64,000 nt of DNA, taken from Tolypocladium sp. Sup5 PDA-1 (lineage: Eukaryota; Ascomycota; Sordariomycetes; Hypocreales; Ophiocordycipitaceae). This document shows positions 1-9,400 of this stretch, in pieces. The stretch lies in contig JPHH03000010.1 of NCBI GenBank assembly GCA_000750105.3, forward strand, positions 434,001 through 498,000. Direction: 5' to 3'. The position numbers and the translations under genes were made by a program. Within the stretch, counting starts at the first letter, position 1; each line of letters begins with the position of its first letter. The notes under the pieces were generated by a model. The model saw nothing but the letters and a program-made list of their open reading frames with translations, had not been told where the DNA came from and made no database searches.

Positions 1-3000
1 CTGCAGGACGTCGAGGTACAGCCGCTCGGCTTCCCGGAAGGCGCTGGCCCGGGGCGAGGGGGAGGAGGGGGAGGAGCGCGACGACGACGACGACGACGAC
101 GGCTCCGGGCCCAGGGGCAGGGAGCGCCCGTACCAGCGCGAGCTGAGGGCCAGGTTCTCCATCGTGATCGTGTACAGCGGGTGCGCCCTGCCCAGACTGG
201 GGGCGATGATGGCGAGCGCGCGCTGGTACTTGTCGCGCGCGGCGGGGTACCGGCGCAGGAGGTCGTCGATGGCGGCGAGGTTCTGGATGGCGTGCGCGGT
301 GCTGGGGTGGTCGGCGCCGAGGGTGCGCGTCTTGATGTCCACCGACAGCTGGTACAGCGCTTCGGCCTCATCGATGGCGAAGGTGTCCTTGGAGATGCTG
401 GCGAGGCTCTCGAGCGCCTCGAGCGTCATGGGGTGGCTTTGGCCAAAGATGTTCTGGTACGAGATGTAGACGCGGCGGTAGAGCGCCTGCGCCTCCTCCA
501 GCTTGCCGAGCTTCTCGAGCGTGGATGCGAGGGCCTGGACGGTGCCGACGGTGGCTATGTCGGTCGGGCCGAGGGCTTGTTCCTGCTCGACCTCGAGGGA
601 TTCGTACTGGTCCTCTGCGTGGTCGAGTTCCCCCTGCGCCGCCGCCGCGGATGCCTTGGCCAGCGCCACGCGGAAGCCCATTGCCGTGTCGATGGATGCG
701 ATATCAATGTCAGAGAGCACCTCGCCGCTCCTCTTGTGCTGCCCCGTCTGCTGTAGTAGAGTCGCCAGCGACAAGGACGTCTGAATGCGTTCAACAGCAT
801 CCATGTTCGAGTTTTGACGCAGCGACAGCTCGAAGCAGCCGATAGCCTGGTCCGTGGCTCCCTGCGTCATGCACACCTTGCCCAGCACATGCCAGGCCAC
901 GTCCTCGTCCTCGGGTCCTTCCAGCACGCCTGACCAGTCGTCGTAGCACGTCTTGGCGTGAGGAGCCATGATACGGCCAAAGTCGTGAATCTCGTGCAGC
1001 GTGGATGAGTCCGATTCCTTCTCCTGGATGCCGTCGACGCAGACGTTGCACGCCAGCCAGGCATGCTCGACCTTTTCGTCTGTCGTGAGCGTCTGTCGAA
1101 CGTGATCGCGCGCGGCCGGGTCCACGACAAAGGAGTCGAACGAGGTGGAGCTTTGTGACGAGGGCGACGAGGATGGCGTCGAGTAGGCCGAGGAAGACTC
1201 GGATCCCGGCGTCTGGATAAAGTTTTGGTCCAAGAGGTACTGCAGGACATCGTCGAGATGGTCGAGATCTTGATATGCTATGCCATGTCAGCATGCTCTG
1301 TAGAGTCTGGCCGTCCATGGCGTACCTTTCATCTCGGCAAAAATATTTGTGAATCTTGCCGGCACCGTCTTCAAGTGTGACGTTGCGCTAAACAGTGTCA
1401 CGGGAATCATGGAAGCCGACAGCATGGCGCTGATGCGCAAGACGGTCCTCGTTACCGGCGACTGGTGAATCGTCGACCCCAGCAGGGTCAGCGGCATCTT
1501 TTCCTGGAGCTTTCTTTGATAGTCAAACACCGTCAGGCCCTTGTTTCGCATCGTCGAGGCCGCCAGGGCAATGTTTTGTGGATGGTACTCGAGCTGCTGA
1601 ACCGCCCTCGAGGCTGCCTCCTCTGGTGGACCGTTAGTCTCCTCACACTCTGCACTTATGATAACCTTTAGCATACCTTGCACGACGTGGTTCAAGACTG
1701 TGCCACCCAAAACTGCATCCAATAACTCGATAGCTTCATTTTCCTTCATCGCGTCCACGTGGAGCTTCGAGCCCCAGGAGCAGCAGTTGCTGTCTCTCGA
1801 CGTCAAGATGATCTTTCCTGAAAGCGTAAGCGGAATAAGGTCGAATATGTCGTACGACGGCTCGACGTTGTCAAACACGAGGAGCCAGCTTCCGTTGTCC
1901 GGCCGCAACAGCCAGTCCCTAACGGCTCGCACGACCGACCTGACCCTCAGTGTGTCCAGCTGCATGACGCTCTTGACCTTGAGCATGTCCTCGACGCCCG
2001 TCAACCCCAGGTCGTTTTCGACCTGGCTCCGCGTCGTATCCTTGGAGTAGTGCGTGACCAGGGCGCTGGCAAACTCGAGGTAGCTCGCCACCACAGTCTC
2101 CCAGCTCTCGGCCCTGATCCAGAACACAAAGGACAGCTTGCTCCTGTTGATCTCGGCGTAGTGTCTTGCCAGCGTCGACTTGCCCGTCCCGGCGAGGCCC
2201 CAGAGGCTGGCAATCCCTAGGTGCAGTGTCAGGGGGTCCGCCTTGGGATTGAGGATGGCGTCGAGGCTGTCAAGCAGAGCTTGGCGGGTGACGAGATGTC
2301 CTGTCTCGGGGGGCAGCTCGTACGGGATCGAGAATCCCGCAGACAGATACTCGAGACTTTGCACTAATCAACACGTCAGTGCCCGCGTCCATCAGTCGTA
2401 CTCACATAACTCACCGGCCGCAAGGTCAAAGACCTTGCGCTTCGACTCCAGCAGCCCCGAGCTGCGCGCCTTGTCGACCATCTCGCGGAACTTGTCGATG
2501 AAGGTCCTGTAGTTGGCGTCGCGGCCCTGAAACGTGACCAGGTCCGAGTGCGTCGCCTTCAGGCCAATCTGCGAGCCGTCGGAGCCGGCAATCGAGTGCC
2601 GCTGCTCGACGATGAAGCCGTCCTGCGACTTCTTGGTCTCGTAAAAGGACAGCCGCGGCAGGCCGGCCGCGACGGCCTTGAAGGCCTCCATCTGGCTCTC
2701 CAGCCACTCCATGTCGCTAGCATGGGGCTGCATGGGGAACGCCTTCTGGCTCCGCGAGTCGTCGTGCAGGCCCGACGTCGTCCGCCGTATAACGTGGGCC
2801 AGCGGCGACGGCGACGAGGGCCGCCCGGGGGAGAGAGTGCCGAAGAAGGCGACGCCGCAGGTCGACAGCTCGATGTCCTTGAGCTCCGGGCCGGCGGCCT
2901 CGCTCGAGATGATGAGGGCGCGCTTGACGATCCAGCCGCCCAGGCTATGCGCGATGAAGAAGAGCGGGCGACGGTTGGTGCCGTCGCGCTGGCGCTGCGT

Positions 3001-3402
3001 CGCGAGCACTTTGGCCAGGTCCAGCGCGCGCCCGTATACGATGTTGCGCACGATGTAGCGGTAGCTGACGCCGTCGGAGATGTACCCGTACGTCATGATG
3101 CGTGCGCTGGGCACATCGGCGGCGAGCAGCTCCTCGAGCCACGACTTGGGCTTGCCGGCTTTGGGGTCCCAGGTGATCCACGAGCGGAAGCCCTGCCCGC
3201 CGAGGCCATGGACGGCCACGATGCTACCTTTGTTAGACAGACTGCGATGGTGTGACCTGGAGGCTGAAGAGACTCACTCAATCTCGGCATCGCCAGGATC
3301 GCGCACCACGCGCAGGCCGCTGATCTCGCTGTTGCGCTGCCTCGAGACGGCGCCTCGCACGCGATGGAGCAGGCCCCGGAGCGGCCCCAGCGCATCCTCC
3401 AT
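1..3402 (-). CDS. NLR/STAND-type receptor: alpha/beta-hydrolase (SesB-like) + NB-ARC + TPR, C-terminus cut by window edge
   Basis: Proposed exons (minus): 3402-3278, 3223-2415 (or 2406), 2363-1326, 1277-1, open at position 1, about 1083 residues visible. Residues ~43-300 form an alpha/beta-hydrolase: an N-terminal VHGLGGQG oxyanion-type motif and AHSLGG with the nucleophilic Ser near residue 131. Residues ~325-600 are an NB-ARC NTPase: P-loop GLAGTGKST near 369, Walker B LLVFDN near 469, and a GKIILTSR sensor strand near 493. The last exon carries kinesin-light-chain-like TPRs (repeated G..HP.T / A..LY patterns) interrupted by a Ser-rich stretch. This order is the SesB-NB-ARC-TPR class of fungal STAND receptors, which are linked to heterokaryon incompatibility and programmed cell death. 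Catalysis and ligand are inferred, not shown. Exon 2 has two in-phase donors 9 nt apart, so two isoforms or an uncertain junction are possible. The gene lies 745 bp downstream of a gasdermin-like gene on the same strand. Confidence 0.85.
80..100 (+). repeat. (GAC)7 microsatellite inside the NLR TPR region
   Basis: Seven GAC units. Read on the minus strand they encode a run of Ser in the loop after the TPR block of the NLR gene. Repeat length could vary between strains. Confidence 0.9.
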
Positions 3403-4146
3403 TCAAGCAGCTGCAGTGTCTTCCCTGCCGTCTTCGTTGTTTACCGAGCTGCGTGACGAAGAAGCATCGTCGGGCGAGAGGATTGTGAGAGGCTTGTGTG
3501 ATGGATGAAGCCACCTGCGGCGGCTGATGAACTCCTGGCTGATGTTGGTGACGGCCCCCAATCACTGCCATGGCGGGCTGTGTCGGCGCCTGGACGCCAG
3601 TGGACGCCAGCCAGCTGTCAGCGCTGGTGGCCGGGCGGTTCGGGCCAGCGATCAGGTCGGGCTGGTGGCGTCCAGTCCATGGTCGGGCGTCACCAGACTC
3701 GCCACAGGCCGCTGAGGCGGGTGGCCACGGCGCAGCCCTCCACTGACCTTGAGAACGCCAGCACCAATTGGACTTTCCAGGTCGACACCAACCTATTGTT
3801 GGCCAACATCATGCAGGTTATATGAGTCAAGCAAGGCAATTCAAGCAATCTCGATTATTTCAATTTACATACGTCATTATATACTTTATATCCGATATCC
3901 ACAGTTTCAGTCATAAGAATGGGAGCAAGAAGAGTAGTAGGTCAGTGTACCAAGTACTTGGAAGTGTAATCGACTTTTGAGGCCTCACTTCGGCCATGAT
4001 ATCTACATCTCTCGATGCAATGCGTCGCTCACGCCAGCGCCGTGCAACTAATTACGTGCAAGCCAGACAAACAAATGTGGTATCTCATGAATCATCGCCG
4101 CACTCGCAACGCGAACGCCCTTCCCGCCTCTCCCACGTCACCATGG
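3403..4146. other. Intergenic between NLR and gasdermin-like gene
   Basis: No convincing ORF. An AT-rich patch lies at about 3830-3980. It should hold the NLR promoter and the 3' untranslated region of the gasdermin-like gene, both read on the minus strand. Confidence 0.6.
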
Positions 4147-5037
4147 CTAGCCCACCACCTGGATGTCAAAGCCCAGCTCGCCTACGATATCCTCCTCGGC
4201 CACCTCCTGCTCGCCCAGCTGCCGCGGCTCCTCGACCTTGGGCGTCTGCGCCGCCAGGAACGGCTCCGCGTTGCCCTCGACCGGCTTCTCCACCAGGTCA
4301 GGCCAGTAGTCGAACCCGTCGCGCACCGCGAACCCGTGCTTCTGGCCCAGCACCACGCGCCGCAGCCGCGCCCGCGTCCCGTCCACCTTCTCCAGCCGCA
4401 CCAGCCGGTACCCCAGGAACACAATCGTCTCGCCCTCGTAGCTCGCCGAGTAGCCCTTCTCGCGGCTCACCTGCAAGCGCCCGCCCGCGCCCACGCGGAT
4501 CCCCGTGCTCGGGTCCACGGGCACCTGCGCGTGCGCCCCCGCGCCCGTCGTCGAGCCCGTCGTGTCGCTGACCTCGAGGTTCACCAGCGTCACGATGTCC
4601 GTGATGAAGTAGCCCACCTGGTCGTGGTTGCTGCGCAGCAGGTCGAACAGCTCCTCAAAGTACTGCTTGTTGCGCAGCAGCTCGCGGAACTTCTCGCCGG
4701 GCGAGTCCATGTGCCACATGCGCGCCACCGTCGCCACCTTCTCGCTGCTGTGCTCGCGCGCGCGCTCGACAAAGGCCTCGAGCAGCTCGTTGACCGACGC
4801 GCTGACCTTGGCGTCCTTGATGTTGCGCGTCCAGAACTTGACGTTGTGCACCTGGATCGGCTTGGGGTCCAGGTCCGGGACCAGCTCCTTGGGCATCTTG
4901 GGCGAGCGGTACGGCACGCGCCGCTCCGTGGGCAGGTCCGGGTACTTGACGACGCTGCCCATGAGCTTGTCGCGGTACTCGGCGGCGTCGAGGCGAGGCT
5001 GGATGAGCCACAGGGGCTTCGTCTCGCGGTGCGACAT
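4147..5037 (-). CDS. Candidate fungal gasdermin-like (RCD-1/HET-Q1-type) pore-forming protein
   Basis: Single exon, 296 residues. The ATG at 5037 is chosen because it has a good upstream context (GCAGCC) and starts the conserved-looking part; the frame stays open 29 codons further. Residues 60-135 are mainly helical (RNIKDAKVSASVNELLEAFV region). Residues 141-217 alternate beta-strand and Gly/Ser-rich segments (YFITDIVTLVNLEV, then a GAGGRLQVSREK hairpin, then IVFLGYRLVRLEK). This resembles the gasdermin N-domain, where a TDhV strand leads into a membrane-inserting hairpin and an hhFhYRh strand. Residues ~250-296 are an acidic tail, matching in length the short C-terminal peptide that protease cleavage removes from fungal gasdermins. 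No signal peptide or membrane helix is seen. In fungi such proteins form pores after proteolysis and kill the cell during incompatibility. The assignment is by pattern only; the alternative is an unrelated beta-rich fungal protein. Confidence 0.55.
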   Translation of the reverse strand: MSHRETKPLWLIQPRLDAAEYRDKLMGSVVKYPDLPTERRVPYRSPKMPKELVPDLDPKPIQVHNVKFWTRNIKDAKVSASVNELLEAFVERAREHSSEKVATVARMWHMDSPGEKFRELLRNKQYFEELFDLLRSNHDQVGYFITDIVTLVNLEVSDTTGSTTGAGAHAQVPVDPSTGIRVGAGGRLQVSREKGYSASYEGETIVFLGYRLVRLEKVDGTRARLRRVVLGQKHGFAVRDGFDYWPDLVEKPVEGNAEPFLAAQTPKVEEPRQLGEQEVAEEDIVGELGFDIQVVG

Positions 5038-5399
5038 GGCTGCGACTCCTGCGAGTGGATGTTGCTCAGGGTGGTGCGCCGTTGTCACTGTTGTCTGATG
5101 GTCCTTGGCTCTGCAAGAGAGCAAGTGCTTGGTGTGTGTCTCCGTATGTATGTATGTGCGTGTATGCGCGTGTGTCCACGGGTCTGGGTTTGGGACGGAA
5201 GCAGGCGGCAGCCCGGCTTCAGTTTTATGTGTTTTATGTGTTTGTCTGACGTTTGGCTGACCTCCTGGACAGCTGAAGGGTCAGCCACAGCCTCGGTGAG
5301 GGAGCTCAGGGCCAGGCACAGGTGACGTCGATGCGCCCCGCGCTGCGCCACAGGAAAGAGTCATCCACAAGGCTGAGCAGGCATCACGACGAAGTAGAA
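5038..5399. other. Upstream region of the gasdermin-like gene
   Basis: Presumed promoter of the minus-strand gasdermin-like gene. It contains a TG-rich stretch (5130-5175: alternating TGTGT/TATGTATG). No gene is seen. Confidence 0.5.
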
Positions 5400-5670
5400 T
5401 AATTCGCTACGAAGTACGGACTAGTCCGTAGTCATTACGGATTAATTAGTCCATGGTCCGTAAGGGGAGCATCTTTCGAGGCACATGCACCCTCAGGTAA
5501 GCAGGTAACAGTAGCTGCCCGTTCCCCATACGGGTCATACCCAAGGTACGGTAGACACAGCACTTCACCGACCAGCCTTCTTTGATCGTTCATCAACTTC
5601 TCTCCCGCATGCGGAGATGCGTCGCTCAATCTTTCGTACCAAAAATTAATCCGTAATGACTAGCGAATTA
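5400..5670. mobile_element. MITE-like element with terminal inverted repeats and TA flanks
   Basis: The right end (5646-5670) is an inverted copy of the left end: TAATTCGCT followed by AGTCATTACGGATTAAT. In the left arm the two halves are separated by a 21 nt insertion (about 5409-5429) that itself contains the palindrome ACGGACTAGTCCGT. Both ends are bounded by TA, as expected for Tc1/mariner-type target duplications. At 271 bp, with no ORF, it fits a non-autonomous element. It sits between the gasdermin-like gene and a tRNA. Confidence 0.6.
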
Positions 5671-5827
5671 TATTAGCAGTGTGTTCCTCAGCTCGCCCCG
5701 TCACTGCCCCGACCCTCCGTTGCCCCACCCCGACGATACCCACTTTCATCCGGGCTGCCTCCACCGCACAACTCCAGACATCGCCTGAACCCTCATAAAA
5801 CAAAATAAGGAGCCCGCCGTCAACCCA

Positions 5828-5994
5828 GTCTTCGTGGCGCAGTTGGTTTAGCGCGTTGGTCTCGTCAGTTTCGCCCTAAAAATACGCCGTTCCCAGACGT
5901 AAAACTAATACCCAGCCCAGATATGTTCCTGCATATGATCGAATGTGAAATTCGAGTGATCCAGAGGTCATGAGTTCGAGCCTCATCGAGGACA
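5828..5994 (+). tRNA. tRNA with a ~92 nt intron, anticodon probably CGT (Thr)
   Basis: Cloverleaf parts: acceptor GTCTTCG (5828-5834) pairs with CGAGGAC (5987-5993) with one G-T wobble, discriminator A at 5994; D-stem GCGC/GCGC; anticodon stem TTGGT/TCCAG (5856-5860 with 5960-5964); T-arm ATGAG-TTCGAGC-CTCAT. The anticodon loop reads CTCGTC up to 5866, then an intron (5867-5958), then A38 at 5959, the canonical 37/38 intron position. Anticodon CGT would be tRNA-Thr reading ACG. A pyrimidine at position 37 is unusual, so the amino acid is less certain than the tRNA call. Confidence 0.8.
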
Positions 5995-5997
5995 TTC

Positions 5998-6004
5998 TTT
6001 TTTT
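5998..6004 (+). terminator. RNA polymerase III T-tract
   Basis: Seven consecutive T residues a few bases after the tRNA discriminator base, the standard Pol III termination signal. Confidence 0.8.
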
Positions 6005-6467
6005 GCCCTTTCGGCATACCTATCTATGTGTATGTTATTTTGCCTGGCCCAAGGTTTGGGTTGCTGTCTCCATCTTTTTGCAATGCGTGATTGTGGCCGT
6101 AGGAGTCTTGTTGTAGAGGGCACAAAGCAAAATCTTGAAATCTTCACCCAACTGCATCCCGGCTACCTCGTACAACTACTTGCAATTCCATACCCAGTGA
6201 AACCTTCCGTTTAGAGACGACAGCGTAACCTCTTCGCATTCATGCCGCATCTATCTACCCTTCCCCAGCAGACGCCCACGTACCCAAGTCTATACCCCAT
6301 CCTCCGGTACCTATACAAGAAACGCTCTCGCTTCTCCACGCAGAATGCACAATGCAAACGCAATGGGGGGGATATCAACAAAACCCAGAACCTAACCTCC
6401 TCCCCTGTTTCCCCCAAACAAATGAGATAGACATAACGAAAAAGACATAACAGAGGAGCTAGGGCAT
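6005..6467. other. Intergenic, 3' side of the large minus-strand gene
   Basis: No gene seen. It probably holds the 3' untranslated region of the RhoGEF-like gene, with AT-richer sequence around 6360-6450. Confidence 0.5.
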
Positions 6468-9400
6468 TCACGCCCTGACAACCTCCTGGTGGACCAGCCG
6501 CAGCACCCAGCCCGCCTCGGCCGCGTTGGCACACTGGAAACACCACTTCTTGATCATGCCGCCGGTCGCGCCCGTGGCAGGCACCATGCCCACCACGCCG
6601 TCCCCGTTCCTGACCTCCTCCCACACGCCGCAGACGATGCCCCTGGCGCCCATCGGCGAGAAGCACCCGCTCCCCAGCACGGCGTCCAGCACGATGCGCG
6701 GCTTCTCGCTGTCCTTTTTCGGCAGCGTCGTCGCTGTCACGCGCTTCTCGAGCCCGTGGTCCGCGCGGAGCGCCTGGCGCCACCCCGGCGGCGGGCGCCG
6801 GATCTGCAGGCTGCAGTTGCCGTAATCCTCCCACTTGGCCGCCGCGACGAGGAGGTGTAGCCTGATGCGGATGTTCTCCGTGCCGAGGTTCGTGGGGTCG
6901 CGGCCGCTGTTCTCGACGCTGACCGAGGGCGAGCGCGGGGGCGTGCCGCTGGCCGAGGACGAGCCAGAGGTGTAGAGGCTGTTGCCGCCGCTGCCCATGC
7001 TTTGCCTGTCGACCGAGGAGCGGGCAATGTTGAACGAAAGGTTGCCGGCCACGGTCAGTCTCTTGAGGAAGCTCGATGCCGACGGGGTCGAAGAGGGCGT
7101 TGTGCTGCCCCCGTCGTGGGACTGCGAGGGGGCCCTCACGGAGCTGCGGTAGCTGTTCTTCCTACCGAACCAGCTACGTCGTCGGCTGCTGGAGCTGCCC
7201 TCGTCGTTCTCCGGCGCCGCTTTCCGCTCGCCGAAGCTCTTGAACCGCGCCTCGTTCTCGAGCTGTATGAATTTCTGGTTGTTCAGCCGAGCGTGGTGGA
7301 CCGACATGTAGAGGCCGAAGCACTCGGGGGCGTTGTTGCATCGGAAGCGAAAGTTTCCTCCGCTGTGCGCCTGATACAGCCGGGAGTGCGGCTGAACGGA
7401 CGAACGGATCTCGAGATCGACGGCAGTGCTCTGTCTGATCAAGACGAGCGGAGTAAGATCCAGAGCGACGAGGGGCTTGTCGTTCTTACCGTCGCCGTTT
7501 CGAAAGGCAAACGCCTCAATGAGACCAGCCGTGACGATGATGGAACATGGCGGCCCCGAGACATCTTTCCAAATGCCCTTTTCCGACCACCGCGAGATTG
7601 ATGCCATGAACCGCTCCGCATTCTCCTCTGGCGCAGTCTTGTGGCCATGCATGCCCGCCTGAGAGGCAGAGTTGGACGGTGTTAGGCTGCACTGAGACTC
7701 CGACACGACGGACTCGATGGACTCGAGTACCGGAGGAGCCTCCTTCTTGATGCTGACGCCAAGTTCGGTCTCGGGGATGTCCACGCTCTCAATCTCGTCA
7801 TCAGAGGATTCAGCATCAGACACTTCTGTAGAGTAGGTTTCAGACCCAGAGGACACATCTGACGGCAGATATTCATGCTTGAGAGGGGAGGATCCGCGTC
7901 GCTTGAGACGCTCGCTGCTTTGGCTCTCGGCAGGCGGTTGGAGTGACGGGATGGACTTGTCGGCAGGCTGAGGGCTGTGGCTGAGCGTTCGGTGCACCGG
8001 GGGAGGCGGTGCGCCATCCCCACGATAGGGGGTGCTGTTTGGGCTCTCCTTGCGGAGGCTTCGCGGATCAGGTCGCATGTTCTCACTCAGGGGACGACTT
8101 CTCGGCTCCCTGCTTCGATCCTGCTGAGTCGGGGTTTTCTCTGGGTCTTGTCTCTCGGGGGACGCTGCCAATGGCAGTGTCGGCATAGACGCACGCTGGG
8201 GTCGGTATCGCGACGGAAGCGGCTGCTTGGGCTCAGGGCTGGCCGCAGACAAGTCTTTGGCGATTGGTGACCTAGGAGACTCTGGAAGAGGAATCTGTAC
8301 TCCGATTGGAGTATCTGGCACTCCCTTGGTTGGCGTGCGGTCATGGCTAGGCCTGCCAACGACGCCGGGCTCGGGTTCCTTTGGCGGTACCGGAGATAGG
8401 GGTAGGATATCGAGCCAATCCAGGATCTGGTCTTCATTGTCCGCTACCAGGGTGAGCAGCTCATGCCACGCTTTGCCATTGTGCATGCCGCGCACCATGA
8501 TGACCATGTCAAAGTCTCCTTCGCCAGTTCGTGCGGAAACCATCGACATCGAAATCGGCGAAAACAAGAGGTACGACTTGCGGCCCTCTCCAGTTTCGCG
8601 AATGAGCAGGTCGCCTTGGTCGTCGGGGTAGTTCTGGTTGTCTCTGTGCACCAATTCCACCTGACACTCCAGCCTCTGCCCGTTGGAGTGCGCCAGGTCG
8701 AGCGAGAAGGCGTCCTTTGCGTTGACTTGACGACTTGGATCGATGCTGACCGACTCTGCCGCATCAAATGTCCTCAACTCCCGAGCCCTTGCGGTGTCGG
8801 TGTTGGTGGCGTCTTCATCCATCATCCTGGCCGACTCTTCCTTGTGGCGCCGGCGAGCATTATCTTGCAAGCTCTCAAAGTCTCGGAGCAGATCATGCGT
8901 GTCGTTGGAATCGATGATGGCGTCCACGCACTTGACAAACTTGGTCATCTGTTTGACCCGGATGAGTGGTCGCTTCAGAAGGTGCGAGACAGCCACACGC
9001 TGTCCCTCGGCGTTGACAATGTCGCCTCCCTCATTCCTCGGCAGTGCGTTGAGAAGTGAGTCTTCGTCATCCAGCCCACCGGCCGCAGGAGCGAGGTTGA
9101 CTACGACGTCCTCAAACCCCAGCCGCCAGGCACTCAGATAGCTATTGTAGAAAGGCACAACGCCATGTGCCCAGTTCGTCAGTCGGCGGATGTCTGAGGT
9201 TGGCGCTTTTCTGTGCGCATTCTTGAGCTTCTCGAGGGCCACGCCCATGTTGACGACAGACTTGGATAGGCCACCCGTGCTCGGGCCCGAGGAGCCGTAA
9301 CTAAAGAGCTCCGTCGCGCTGGTGCCGTTGACGGCATGGGACAGCAAGACTGGCACGACGCCGTCAACCAGGGTCTTTAGTTCTCGCAGGTAGAGGTTCT

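Noticed and set aside
4015..5325. 436-codon ORF on the plus strand
   Set aside because: Antisense to the gasdermin-like gene; Leu/Arg/His-rich composition typical of a shadow frame.
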